Of a stretch of 20,230 nt of DNA, positions 1-7,998 are shown piece after piece. The notes under the pieces were generated by a model, which did not search any database, was not told the DNA's origin, and saw only the letters and a program-made list of their open reading frames with translations. The position numbers and the translations under genes were made by a program. Source of the DNA: an uncultured Eubacteriales bacterium (GTDB lineage Bacteria > Bacillota > Clostridia > Peptostreptococcales > Anaerovoracaceae). Position 1 is the stretch's first letter, and every line of letters begins with the position of its first letter. The stretch spans positions 1 through 20,230 of the forward strand of contig UQMQ01000027.1 of NCBI GenBank assembly GCA_900542245.1. Reading direction: 5' to 3'.

Positions 1-80
1 GTAGATGAATACAGATTCTGTAAAACTATTCTAAAACAAACAAGGAGAAAATGCAAGGGATAATATGGAAAACAAAACGG

Positions 81-118
81 GAAATTTCCGACAAATTTCG
101 ACAAGCGAAAGTCGAAAT
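81..118. promoter_or_regulatory. two overlapping inverted repeats upstream of the aminopeptidase promoter
   Basis: GAAATTT (81-87) is mirrored by AAATTTC (93-99) across 5 nt. ATTTCGAC (95-102) is mirrored by GTCGAAAT (111-118) across 8 nt. The two palindromes share bases 95-99, so as RNA they could not both form. They end about 45 bp upstream of the -35 box, a position that would suit a regulator-binding site. Only the symmetry is seen; the role is inferred. Confidence 0.4.
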
Positions 119-163
119 AACCATCCTTAAAATTTTCCCCATCAAACCTAGACCAAGATAAGG

Positions 164-192
164 TTGCCTTTTCGGAGAATACGCGCTATACT
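164..192 (+). promoter_or_regulatory. sigma-A promoter of the M18 aminopeptidase gene
   Basis: TTGCCT (164-169) is a -35 box followed after exactly 17 bp by TATACT (187-192). Transcription should start near 199, giving a leader of about 45 nt before the ATG at 244. The leader carries a long purine-rich ribosome binding site (224-237, AGGAAAGGAAGGGG). Confidence 0.75.
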
Positions 193-243
193 ATTAGGAG
201 GCTAAGTAAGCTTGTATGAATTGAGGAAAGGAAGGGGAACCAC

Positions 244-1632
244 ATGAAGAATGAAAATGTATGGAAAACCTATGGCGAAAAGGAATTGCAGGAGCTCCAT
301 GCGGTAAATGAAAAATATAAAAAATGCTTGGACGCAGGCAAAACAGAGAGAGAATGCGTGACGCTCGCGATCAAAATGGCTGAGGAGGCAGGCTACAGAG
401 ATGTCAAAGAGGTGCTTGCTGCAGGGAAGCCGTTAGTCTGCGGGGACAAGGTCTACGCGAATTATATGGGCAAAGCCCTCGCGCTGCTGCGCATGGGCGA
501 AAAGCCGATCTCCGCCGGCATGAATATTCTGGGTGCACATATTGACTCGCCGCGCATCGATATCAAGCAAAATCCGCTGTACGAAAACGAAGAATTCGCG
601 TATCTGGACACGCACTACTATGGCGGCATCAAAAAATATCAGTGGGTAGCCGGACCGATGGCACTCCACGGCGTTGTAGCCAAAAAAGACGGAACCATTG
701 TGGAAATCGTGATCGGAGAGAAAGAGGAAGATCCGGTACTCGTGATTACCGACCTGCTGATTCACCTCGCAAAGGAGCAGCTTGAAAAGAAGGCGAGCGT
801 TGTCATTGAGGGTGAAAGACTGGATGTCCTCGTCGGCAACAGACCGCTCAAGGACGTTGATAAAAACGAAAAAGAAGCGGTCAAGGCAAATCTTCTGCAG
901 CTGCTCAAGGAAAGCTACGACATCGAAGAAGCGGACTTCCTGTCTGCAGAGCTGGAGCTCGTTCCGGCAGGCAAAGCCAGAGACTGCGGTCTGGATCGCA
1001 GCATGGTGCTCGCCTACGGGCAGGATGACAGAGTGTGCGCTTTCACCTCTCTTTTCGCGATGCTGGAGGTAGAACACACAGAACGCGCGAGCTGCTGCCT
1101 GCTTGTAGACAAAGAGGAAATCGGAAGCGTCGGCGCGACCGGTATGCACTCCCGCGCTTTTGAGAACACTGTGGCAGAGCTGATCGCGCTGAATGAGGGC
1201 GAATCCGAGCTCAAGACGCGCCGCGCGATGGCGAATTCCCGTATGCTGTCATCGGATGTCAGCGCAGCGTACGACCCATCCTTTGCCGATGCGTTTGAAA
1301 AACGCAGCGCCGCGTTCTTCGCGAACGGTCTTTCCTTCAACAAATTTACGGGAAGCGGCGGCAAAAGCGGCTCCAATGACGCGAACGCGGAATATATCGC
1401 GGATCTGCGCGCGATCTTCGATCGGGAAGGCGTGGCGTATCAATTCGCAGAGCTTGGAAAGGTGGATATCGGCGGCGGCGGAACGATTGCCTATATCATG
1501 GCGAATTACGGCATGGAAGTCATCGACAGCGGCGTAGCGGTGTTGAATATGCACGCGCCGTATGAGATCAGCAGCAAAGCGGATGTCTATGAGGCAGTGA
1601 AGGGCTACAAGGCATTCCTGTTATACGCGTAA
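244..1632 (+). CDS. M18 family zinc aminopeptidase
   Basis: This is a cytosolic metallo-aminopeptidase that removes N-terminal residues from peptides. No signal peptide is seen. The 462 residues match the normal length of the M18 family (aspartyl aminopeptidase / aminopeptidase I). The expected metal and catalytic residues are all visible: H99 in GAHIDSPRID, an Asp in GQDDR (259-263), the Glu pair E291-E292 in DKEEIGSVGA, D338 in SSDVSAAYD, and H437 in NMHAPYEISS near the C-terminus. The ATG at 244 is fixed by the purine-rich ribosome binding site 7 nt upstream. The gene stands alone, with its own promoter and terminator, just before the peptide uptake operon, so it plausibly digests peptides that the transporter brings in. 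Whether it prefers acidic or hydrophobic N-termini cannot be told from sequence. Confidence 0.93.
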   Translation: MKNENVWKTYGEKELQELHAVNEKYKKCLDAGKTERECVTLAIKMAEEAGYRDVKEVLAAGKPLVCGDKVYANYMGKALALLRMGEKPISAGMNILGAHIDSPRIDIKQNPLYENEEFAYLDTHYYGGIKKYQWVAGPMALHGVVAKKDGTIVEIVIGEKEEDPVLVITDLLIHLAKEQLEKKASVVIEGERLDVLVGNRPLKDVDKNEKEAVKANLLQLLKESYDIEEADFLSAELELVPAGKARDCGLDRSMVLAYGQDDRVCAFTSLFAMLEVEHTERASCCLLVDKEEIGSVGATGMHSRAFENTVAELIALNEGESELKTRRAMANSRMLSSDVSAAYDPSFADAFEKRSAAFFANGLSFNKFTGSGGKSGSNDANAEYIADLRAIFDREGVAYQFAELGKVDIGGGGTIAYIMANYGMEVIDSGVAVLNMHAPYEISSKADVYEAVKGYKAFLLYA

Positions 1633-1644
1633 GTCAAAGAATGC

Positions 1645-1678
1645 ACTCCGCAGGGCGTAAGCTTTGCGGAGTTTTTTT
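1645..1678 (+). terminator. intrinsic terminator of the aminopeptidase gene
   Basis: ACTCCGCA (1645-1652) pairs perfectly with TGCGGAGT (1665-1672) around a 12-nt loop. The stem runs directly into seven T residues (1672-1678). It begins 13 nt after the stop codon. Confidence 0.9.
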
Positions 1679-1776
1679 GCGGCAAAAATGCAAAGATGTC
1701 CCAAAAACCATCGCGGCGCAAGGTACTGCAAAGCAAAGAGGCATCCCGCAAAGCCCTGCAATTCGGTAGGAAATCC

Positions 1777-1805
1777 TTGCTTTGTGCCCACAAATGTGGT
1801 ATACT
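1777..1805 (+). promoter_or_regulatory. promoter of the opp operon
   Basis: TTGCTT (1777-1782), a 17-bp spacer and TATACT (1800-1805), with an extended -10 TGG at 1797-1799. Transcription should start near 1812, giving a leader of about 100 nt before oppB. The stretch 1679-1776, between the preceding terminator and this promoter, shows nothing recognisable. Confidence 0.8.
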
Positions 1806-1870
1806 AAAAAATACAACATTTGCATACTGCGATGAAATGACGTACTGAAGTATAACCAATGCAAATTCGC

Positions 1871-1887
1871 TTGTCACTGCGTGACAA
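1871..1887 (+). promoter_or_regulatory. 17-nt palindrome in the opp leader
   Basis: TTGTCAC (1871-1877) and GTGACAA (1881-1887) are perfect inverse complements around TGC. The element lies about 60 nt into the predicted transcript and 11 nt before the oppB ribosome binding site (AAGGAG, 1899-1904). It could be a DNA operator acting as a roadblock, or a small RNA hairpin affecting oppB translation. Confidence 0.45.
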
Positions 1888-1912
1888 AATTAAAAGAGAA
1901 GGAGAAGAAGCG

Positions 1913-2824
1913 TTGTCTAAGTATATTGTAAAACGTGTTTTTCTTGCCGTAGCCACCTTGTTGATCGTTTGTGGAATCACATTCTTTTCGATGAACGCGA
2001 TTCCCGGTGGCCCGTTCGACGGAGAAAAAGCGACTTCACCGGCAGTAAGAGCTGTGCTGGAACAGAGATTCAATCTGGATAAACCGGTTCCGGAGCAGTT
2101 TGTGCTTTATATGAATAATCTTCTGCACGGTGATTTCGGCATTTCGACAAAGACCGGCAGAGATATCAAAACCACTATTTTCAGCTCATTTGCTGTATCC
2201 GCAAGATTAGGAGGTCAGGCCATTGTGGTCGCTGTCATCATCGGGGTTGTCCTGGGCAGCATCGCGGCACTGAATCGAAACGGATTCCTTGACCGCCTGA
2301 TTATCTTTCTTTCCACCCTGTTTACATCCTTACCGAGCTTTGTGTTCGCGACCCTGCTGCTGCTCGCGTTTTGTATTAAGCTGCAGTGGATTCCGTCCTG
2401 GAGTCCGGAAAGTCCGAATTACATCCTGCCGGTTATCGCGTTGTCGGCATCTCCGATGGCGTACATTACCCGCTTGACAAAGACCAGCATGCTGGACGCG
2501 CTGGGGCAGGACTATGTGCGGACGGCGAAGGCGAAGGGCGTAGCGAGGTGGAAGATCATCTTCAAGCACACCCTGCGAAACGCGATGATTCCGGTCATCA
2601 CCTACGTGGGACCGATGACCGCCTATATTTTGACCGGGTCTCTGGTTGTAGAAAGAATTTTTACCATCGGCGGACTGGGCGCGAAGTTTGTTGACTGTAT
2701 CATAAATCGTGATTACCCGATGATCATGGGAACCACCATTTTCCTCGCGACGCTGATGATTACGATGAACCTGATCACAGACATCGTGTATAAAATCGTT
2801 GACCCAAGAATCAAGCTGGACTAG
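1913..2824 (+). CDS. oppB: oligopeptide ABC transporter permease OppB
   Basis: First of two membrane subunits of a peptide importer. The N-terminus (SKYIVKRVFLAVATLLIVCG) gives the first membrane helix, and further hydrophobic helices follow. The cytoplasmic EAA loop that docks on the ATPases is visible as YVRTAKAKGVARWKIIFKH, followed by RNAMIPVITY. I choose the TTG at 1913, not the in-frame ATG at 1859. An AAGGAG lies 8 nt before the TTG, and the product becomes 303 residues, which is typical for OppB. The ATG at 1859 has no ribosome binding site, and its extra 18 codons would run through the leader palindrome. The gene opens a five-gene operon, with oppC starting 12 nt after its stop. Oligopeptide rather than dipeptide specificity is inferred only from the operon type. 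Confidence 0.92.
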   Translation: MSKYIVKRVFLAVATLLIVCGITFFSMNAIPGGPFDGEKATSPAVRAVLEQRFNLDKPVPEQFVLYMNNLLHGDFGISTKTGRDIKTTIFSSFAVSARLGGQAIVVAVIIGVVLGSIAALNRNGFLDRLIIFLSTLFTSLPSFVFATLLLLAFCIKLQWIPSWSPESPNYILPVIALSASPMAYITRLTKTSMLDALGQDYVRTAKAKGVARWKIIFKHTLRNAMIPVITYVGPMTAYILTGSLVVERIFTIGGLGAKFVDCIINRDYPMIMGTTIFLATLMITMNLITDIVYKIVDPRIKLD

Positions 2825-2836
2825 AGGAGGATGAAG

Positions 2837-3919
2837 ATGCAGAACGAAATGAATCAGATCGATCGAATGCCTAAGAAGAATCCTCTTAGTTTTCAGATTG
2901 ATTTATCAAAATTTGAAAAAGCGACAGATGAAGAAAAAAAGCAACAGGACGTGATGAGCGAATCCGCTTCCTTTTTTAAGGACGGTATGCGCAAGCTGAT
3001 GAAGAACCCGCTCGCGGTGGGCAGTATCATCGTACTGGTCGCGATTGTTTTGATGATTGTGATCGTGCCGCGCGTCGTGCCTTACGGATATTCGGATATC
3101 GTGACCATCAACGGCGTGCGCGACACAGCGGCGCAGAATATGGCACCACTCCAGTGGTCCGAAGCGGAGCAGGCCTACATCGATGAGGGCGGCAGCCTGT
3201 TCCCGCATATTATGGGAACCGACGAAATGGGACGTGACTATTTTGTCCGCGTCGTCTACGGCACGAAGGTCTCACTGATCGTAGGTATTTTTGCCGCGCT
3301 TCTGGTTTTGATCATCGGCGTGGTATACGGAAGCATTTCCGGATATCTGGGCGGCAAGGTCGACCTCATCATGATGCGGATTGTCGATATCATCTACTCC
3401 CTGCCGGATATGCTGATGGTGGTGCTGCTCTCCGTTGTGCTGCAGGAGGTGCTGAGCGTAGACCAGTTCCCGCTGCTCAAGCAGCTGGGCACCAATATGC
3501 TTTCAATGTTCATGGTCTTTGCCCTGCTCTACTGGACGGGTATGGCAAGAATGGTGCGTGGACAGATCCTCACGATCAAATCCAACGAATATGTGCTTGC
3601 CGCGAAAGTAAGCGGCGCGAGCGCCGGACGCATTATCCGCAGGCATATTTTACCGAACAGCATCAGTGTCATCATCATTACGGCGGCACTGCAGGTGCCT
3701 TCGGCGATTTTCACCGAAAGCTTCCTGAGCTTTATCGGTCTGGGCGTCAAGGCGCCGATGCCGTCTTTGGGTTCGCTTGCGAACGCCGCCAGAGCCGGTA
3801 TTTCGGAGTATTCCTACAAACTGATTTTCCCGGCGATGATGATCTGTCTGATCACGCTCGCGTGCAATCTTTTGGGTGATGGTCTGCGTGACGCGTTTGA
3901 CCCGAAATTAAGGAGGTAA
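2837..3919 (+). CDS. oppC: oligopeptide ABC transporter permease OppC
   Basis: Second membrane subunit of the importer. A hydrophilic, lysine-rich N-terminal tail of about 55 residues precedes the first helix (PLAVGSIIVLVAIVLMIVIV). An external loop follows, then the conserved GTDEMGRDYFVRVVYGTKVS segment that starts the BPD_transp_1 domain. The EAA loop reads YVLAAKVSGASAGRIIRRH, followed by LPNSISVIII, and the typical GDGLRDAFDPKLRR forms the C-terminus. I favour the ATG at 2837 (360 residues) over the one at 2831: the AGAGGAGG at 2823-2830 touches the first ATG but lies a normal 6 nt from the second. The pair OppB-OppC forms the peptide channel. Confidence 0.92.
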   Translation: MQNEMNQIDRMPKKNPLSFQIDLSKFEKATDEEKKQQDVMSESASFFKDGMRKLMKNPLAVGSIIVLVAIVLMIVIVPRVVPYGYSDIVTINGVRDTAAQNMAPLQWSEAEQAYIDEGGSLFPHIMGTDEMGRDYFVRVVYGTKVSLIVGIFAALLVLIIGVVYGSISGYLGGKVDLIMMRIVDIIYSLPDMLMVVLLSVVLQEVLSVDQFPLLKQLGTNMLSMFMVFALLYWTGMARMVRGQILTIKSNEYVLAAKVSGASAGRIIRRHILPNSISVIIITAALQVPSAIFTESFLSFIGLGVKAPMPSLGSLANAARAGISEYSYKLIFPAMMICLITLACNLLGDGLRDAFDPKLRR

Positions 3920-3925
3920 CGGCGC

Positions 3926-4918
3926 ATGAGTGAAACAATACTTTCTGTACAGAATCTGCACACCTCTTTTACAACCGGCAAAGGCGAGGTCCATGCGGTC
4001 AACGGGGTGTCGTTTGACTTGGACACCGGTAAGATTCTCGGCATCGTAGGAGAATCCGGCTCCGGCAAATCGGTAACGGCGTATTCCATCATGCGAATTT
4101 TGGAATCCAACGGAAGGATCGAGGAAGGAAGCGTTCTCTACAAGGGGAAAGATGTTACCAAATTTACAGAAAAAGAAATGCGGGACTTCCGCGGAAAATG
4201 CTGCTCGATTATTTTCCAGGACCCGATGACGAGTTTGAATCCGGTCTTTACTGTCGGCTCGCAGCTCAAAGAGGCGATCGAGCTGCACACGAGCCGCAAA
4301 GGAAAAGAGGCGGAGGCGCGCGCGATCGAGATGCTGACGCTTGTCGGCGTTAACGAGCCGGAAAAGCGGATCAAGCAGTATCCGTATGAGCTTTCGGGCG
4401 GTATGCGGCAGCGCGTGATGATCGCGATGGCGCTTTCGTGTGAGCCGGACATTCTGATCGCGGATGAGCCGACGACGGCGCTGGACGTTACCATTCAGGC
4501 ACAGATTTTGGAGCTGATGCAGGATCTGCAGAAGCAGCTCGGGATGGCGATCATTATGGTAACCCATGACCTCGGCGTCATTGCGGATATGTGTGATGAA
4601 ATCATCGTGATGTACGGCGGACGCGTCTGTGAACGCGGTACGGCGGAGGACATTTTTTATCGTCCGAGTCACGAATATACCAAGGGCCTGCTTCGTTCCA
4701 TCCCGAATGTCGGACGTATGGGCGAAAAGCTGGTTCCGATTCCGGGCACGCCGATCAATCTTTTGAATATGCCGAAGGGGTGCGCCTTCTGTCCGCGCTG
4801 TGAAAACGCGATGAAAATTTGTTTGACAGAGCAGCCGCCGGAAATGCAGGTACAGGATGGTCATCGTGCCTCATGCTGGCTGAATGTCAAGGCAGAGATG
4901 GAAAAAGGGGAGGTGTAG
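3926..4918 (+). CDS. oppD: oligopeptide ABC transporter ATPase OppD
   Basis: One of two ATPases that power the importer on the cytoplasmic face. All ABC motifs are present: Walker A GESGSGKS (42-49), Q-loop Q98, signature LSGGM (156-160), Walker B ILIADEP (176-182) and switch His H214. The C-terminal extension typical of peptide importers (from about residue 255) carries C286, C289, C292, C299 and C317. Cysteines in this region can hold an Fe-S cluster in some family members; that is only a possibility here. AAGGAGG ends 9 nt before the ATG. The 330-residue length is normal. The gene begins 6 nt after oppC and ends 3 nt before oppF, so translation is probably coupled. Confidence 0.94.
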   Translation: MSETILSVQNLHTSFTTGKGEVHAVNGVSFDLDTGKILGIVGESGSGKSVTAYSIMRILESNGRIEEGSVLYKGKDVTKFTEKEMRDFRGKCCSIIFQDPMTSLNPVFTVGSQLKEAIELHTSRKGKEAEARAIEMLTLVGVNEPEKRIKQYPYELSGGMRQRVMIAMALSCEPDILIADEPTTALDVTIQAQILELMQDLQKQLGMAIIMVTHDLGVIADMCDEIIVMYGGRVCERGTAEDIFYRPSHEYTKGLLRSIPNVGRMGEKLVPIPGTPINLLNMPKGCAFCPRCENAMKICLTEQPPEMQVQDGHRASCWLNVKAEMEKGEV

Positions 4919-4921
4919 GCT

Positions 4922-5899
4922 GTGACAAATGAAAATGCAAAAAGCGAATATTTGCTGGAAGTCAAAGATTTGAAACAGTATTTCCCTGTCAAGACGGGCT
5001 TTATGAAAACCCTTCCGCTGAAAGCGGTCGACGGCGTGAGCTTTTCCATCAAGCCGGGAGAGACGCTGGGGCTTGTCGGAGAGTCCGGCTGCGGTAAAAC
5101 GACGGTGGGCCGTTCGATTCTGCGGCTGTATACCCCGACAGGCGGCGAAGTTATCTTTGACGGGAAACCGGTAGACGAAAAGAGCATCCACGAAATGCGA
5201 AAACAAATGCAGATGGTGTTCCAGGATCCTTATTCCTCGCTGAATCCGCGCATGACCGTAGAGGATATCATCGGAGAACCGCTGGATGTTCATAAACTAT
5301 ATCAGACAAAGGAAGAACGCAGAGCGCGCGTGCTTGAGCTGATGACGCTGGTGGGTTTGAACGCGGAGCACGCGACACGTTACGCGCATGAATTCTCCGG
5401 CGGACAAAGACAGCGTATCGGGATCGCGAGAGCCTTGGCGACGAACCCGCGCTTCATCGTCTGTGATGAGGCGGTAAGTGCGCTGGATGTATCGATCCAG
5501 GCGCAGGTCATCAATATGTTCGAGGAGCTGCAGGAAAAGCTGGGCGTCGCGTACCTGTTCATCGCGCACGATCTGCTCGTCGTGCGGCATATTTCGGACC
5601 GTATCGCGGTCATGTACTTAGGACGGATCGTGGAGATCGGAGACGCGGATGAGGTGAGCGAGCATCCGCTGCATCCCTATACGCAGTCCCTTTTGAGCGC
5701 GGTGCCGTATCCGGATCCAAAGCTGGCGAAGGAACGGAAACGTATCGTTCTGGAGGGCGATGTGCCGAGTCCGCTGCATATGCCAAGCGGCTGCGCGTTC
5801 CGCACGCGCTGTAAGTACGCGACCGAACAATGCGCGCAGGCATGTCCGCCGCTTGTGGATCGCGGAGACGGACACCAGGTTGCCTGTTGGAATCAATAA
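4922..5899 (+). CDS. oppF: oligopeptide ABC transporter ATPase OppF
   Basis: Second ATPase of the importer, partner of OppD. Walker A GESGCGKT (53-60), Q-loop Q101, signature FSGGQ (158-162), Walker B FIVCDE (178-183) and H216 are present. The C-terminal peptide-importer extension has C291, C297, C304 and C322. Translation starts at a GTG, supported by GGGGAGG at 4907-4913. The 325-residue length is usual. The signature begins with Phe rather than Leu, which is common in OppF-type subunits. No terminator is seen behind it, so oppA is probably on the same transcript. Confidence 0.93.
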   Translation: MTNENAKSEYLLEVKDLKQYFPVKTGFMKTLPLKAVDGVSFSIKPGETLGLVGESGCGKTTVGRSILRLYTPTGGEVIFDGKPVDEKSIHEMRKQMQMVFQDPYSSLNPRMTVEDIIGEPLDVHKLYQTKEERRARVLELMTLVGLNAEHATRYAHEFSGGQRQRIGIARALATNPRFIVCDEAVSALDVSIQAQVINMFEELQEKLGVAYLFIAHDLLVVRHISDRIAVMYLGRIVEIGDADEVSEHPLHPYTQSLLSAVPYPDPKLAKERKRIVLEGDVPSPLHMPSGCAFRTRCKYATEQCAQACPPLVDRGDGHQVACWNQ

Positions 5900-5917
5900 A
5901 CGAACAGCGCAATCATC

Positions 5918-5965
5918 GGATACCTATGACCGGGAAGTAAGACGTTTTATGTAAAAACGGTATCC
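5918..5965 (+). promoter_or_regulatory. inverted repeat in the oppF-oppA gap
   Basis: GGATACC (5918-5924) is the inverse complement of GGTATCC (5959-5965). A second stem, CGTTTT (5943-5948) with AAAACG (5954-5959), nests inside. There is no following T-run, so it is not a normal terminator. It could stabilise the oppA part of the mRNA or end some transcripts. I find no convincing sigma-A promoter in the rest of the 160-nt gap. Confidence 0.35.
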
Positions 5966-6059
5966 TGACTCAAAATGAAATGTCGTGTCAATGCGAAGAA
6001 ATGGATTGGCATGATGTTCATTAATACATTAAAGAGGAGTTTGTAAGGAGGAGTTTTTT

Positions 6060-7757
6060 ATGAAAAAGAAAGTCTTAGCCATTATGCTTTCACTGGTCAT
6101 GGTATTTACCTTAGCGGCTTGTGGCAACGGCGGAAACGGCGGGGATACGGGCGAAAGCTCTGCGCCGGAATGGAAGTCCTATGACGAAAAAATCAAGGCG
6201 ATCAGAGCCGAAACCGATCTGGCAAAGCGCGAAGCGCTGATGCACGAAGCAGAGGATCAGCTTATGTCGACATGGGCCGTTATTCCGCTGTACTATTACA
6301 ATGACGTATATCTGCAGAAAAAAGAGGTCAAGAACATCTATCACAACATCTTCGGATTCAAATACTTTGGATTCGCGAAGACCCCGACGAATGAGCTGGC
6401 GCTTCAGATCGCTTCGGAACCGGATAAGCTTGACCCGGCGCTGAACTCGACCGTAGACGGCGCTTGTCTTGCGATTCTCGCGTTCTCCGGACTGTACGCT
6501 TATGATGAAAAGGGAGAGCTGGTGCCGGAGCTGGCAGAGAGTCACGAAATGAGTGAGGACGCGCTGACCTATACCTTCACGATGCGTGACGGTCTGAAAT
6601 GGTCTGACGGCGAAGCACTGGATGCAAGCGATGTCGTGTACAGCTGGAACAGACTCGCGGATCCGGCTACCGGATCGGACTATTCCTACTTAGCGGACGT
6701 AATCGCGAAGAATGAAGACGGAACGCTCCAGATCGAGGCATCTGAGGACGGCAAGACCTTTACCGCGCACCTGAACGCACCGTGCGCGTACTTCCTTGAC
6801 TTATGCGCGTTCCCGGCGTTCTATCCGGTACCGCAGCACGCGGTAGAAGCTGCTGAGGGCGCGGATGTCAATCCGGGCGCATGGGCGCTGGAAGCAGGCT
6901 TCGTAACCTCCGGTCCGATGAAGCTGACCGCGTGGAAGCACAACGAGTCTATGACCTACGAGGCAAACACGAACTACTGGGCATCGAATAAGGTTTCTCT
7001 GAAGAAGATCAACTTCATGTTAAGTTCTGACGATACCGCAGTTTACAACGCGTTCAAGGATGGCTCCCTGCAGTTCATCGATACGGTCGCGACTGATATC
7101 ATGGCAACTGTAAAGGATACACCGGAATTCCACAAAATCGATACGCTCGGTACTTATTACTGCGGCTTCAACGTAAACAGCAAGCTTTTTGCAGGCAAGA
7201 CCGTAGAGCAGGCGGCAGGCATGAGAAAAGCCTTCTCGCTTCTGATCGACCGTGAATATATCGTAAAAACCATCGCGCAGGCGGAACAGGAAGTTGCGAA
7301 CACCTTCATTCCGACCGGTATGGCTGACGGACAGGGCGGAGAATTCAGAAAGAATGACGACGCTTACACCTATCCGGATAAGGAACATGTCGGATACTAT
7401 GATCCGAAGCTGACCGACGCCGCCGTAGAGGAAGCCAGAGCGCTGTTAAAGGAAGCCGGTTATGAGTTTGACGACAACGGCATGCTGTCATCGAGCACAC
7501 CAATCGATATTACCTACCTGACGAATGACTCCGAAGGCAACGTGAAGATCGGTCAGGCAATGCAGCAAGACATGTCCAGAATCGGCATCAACTTAACCGT
7601 TGAGACCCGTGAGTGGGCTGTATTCCTGAATGAGCGTAAGGACGGCAAGTTTGACTTCGCGCGTGAGGGCTGGCTGGCTGACTACAATGACCCGATCAAC
7701 ATGCTTGAAATGTGGGAAACGACATCCGGCAACAACGACATGCAGTTCGGAAAATAA
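6060..7757 (+). CDS. oppA: peptide-binding lipoprotein, OppA family, circularly permuted
   Basis: Extracellular peptide receptor (SBP_bac_5 family) of the importer encoded just upstream. A signal peptide with lipobox L18-A19-A20-C21 anchors it to the membrane through C21, followed by a Gly-rich linker. The order of parts is abnormal. Residues 38-107 (YDEKIKAIRAETD, AVIPLYYYNDVYL, NIFGFKYFGFAK) match the C-terminal end of ordinary OppA/DppA proteins. The normal mature N-terminus (NELALQIASEPDKLDP) begins only at residue 111. The body then runs in the usual order through RDGLKWSDG and VVYSWNRL to GWLADYNDP (537-545), and stops at residue 565, where the C-terminal segment would normally start. 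All expected parts are present once, with no frameshift, so it looks functional. AAGGAGGAG (6045-6053) fixes the start. Confidence 0.93.
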   Translation: MKKKVLAIMLSLVMVFTLAACGNGGNGGDTGESSAPEWKSYDEKIKAIRAETDLAKREALMHEAEDQLMSTWAVIPLYYYNDVYLQKKEVKNIYHNIFGFKYFGFAKTPTNELALQIASEPDKLDPALNSTVDGACLAILAFSGLYAYDEKGELVPELAESHEMSEDALTYTFTMRDGLKWSDGEALDASDVVYSWNRLADPATGSDYSYLADVIAKNEDGTLQIEASEDGKTFTAHLNAPCAYFLDLCAFPAFYPVPQHAVEAAEGADVNPGAWALEAGFVTSGPMKLTAWKHNESMTYEANTNYWASNKVSLKKINFMLSSDDTAVYNAFKDGSLQFIDTVATDIMATVKDTPEFHKIDTLGTYYCGFNVNSKLFAGKTVEQAAGMRKAFSLLIDREYIVKTIAQAEQEVANTFIPTGMADGQGGEFRKNDDAYTYPDKEHVGYYDPKLTDAAVEEARALLKEAGYEFDDNGMLSSSTPIDITYLTNDSEGNVKIGQAMQQDMSRIGINLTVETREWAVFLNERKDGKFDFAREGWLADYNDPINMLEMWETTSGNNDMQFGK

Positions 7758-7806
7758 TCGAAGCTTCTGCGATCGAAGCTGTAAAGTCTAACAGATAAAC
7801 GAAGAT

Positions 7807-7869
7807 GCGCCGACAGAAGGAAAGACAGGGAAACCTGCAGGGAGTTTTGTCGGCGCTACTTGATTTTTT
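7807..7869 (+). terminator. hairpin terminator of the opp operon
   Basis: GCGCCGACA (7807-7815) pairs perfectly with TGTCGGCGC (7848-7856), and the stem can extend by three more pairs. Inside the loop, CAGG-GAAA-CCTG (7826-7837) forms a small hairpin with a GNRA-type tetraloop. A run of six T residues (7864-7869) follows 7 nt after the stem, a little far for a textbook terminator. The distance from the oppA stop is 49 nt. Confidence 0.6.
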
Positions 7870-7888
7870 GCCGGAAAAAGTATACAAT
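7860..7888 (+). promoter_or_regulatory. probable promoter of the rho operon
   Basis: TTGATT (7860-7865), a 17-bp spacer and TACAAT (7883-7888). It overlaps the T-run of the preceding terminator. It would give a leader of about 100 nt, a length sometimes seen for autoregulated rho genes. Confidence 0.5.
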
Positions 7889-7961
7889 GATTCTATATGC
7901 TATCCCGTCTTGAATAAGATTTTATAATTACGAGCAATTCTTTTGATTCTAAACAGAAAGG

Positions 7962-7984
7962 TGCAGCGCAGAAGGTTAGCTGCA
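7962..7984 (+). promoter_or_regulatory. small hairpin in the rho leader
   Basis: TGCAGC (7962-7967) pairs with GCTGCA (7979-7984). The loop holds the best purine-rich stretch of the leader (GAAGG, 7971-7975). Between the hairpin and the ATG at 7999 there is only a weak CGGT. Hairpin control of rho translation is conceivable but inferred. Confidence 0.3.
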
Positions 7985-7998
7985 AACGGTAATATCCA

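Noticed and set aside
51..161. 36-codon reading frame with AAGGAG 3 nt before its ATG
   Set aside because: The spacing is very short, the frame runs through the two palindromes, the composition is not convincing and no family is recognised.
3908..4864. 318-codon open frame on the minus strand opposite oppD
   Set aside because: The plus-strand OppD has complete ABC motifs; the antisense product has none.
6012..6033. separate promoter for oppA (TTAATACATTAAAG region)
   Set aside because: A TAATAC-like box exists, but no -35 box stands at a workable distance.
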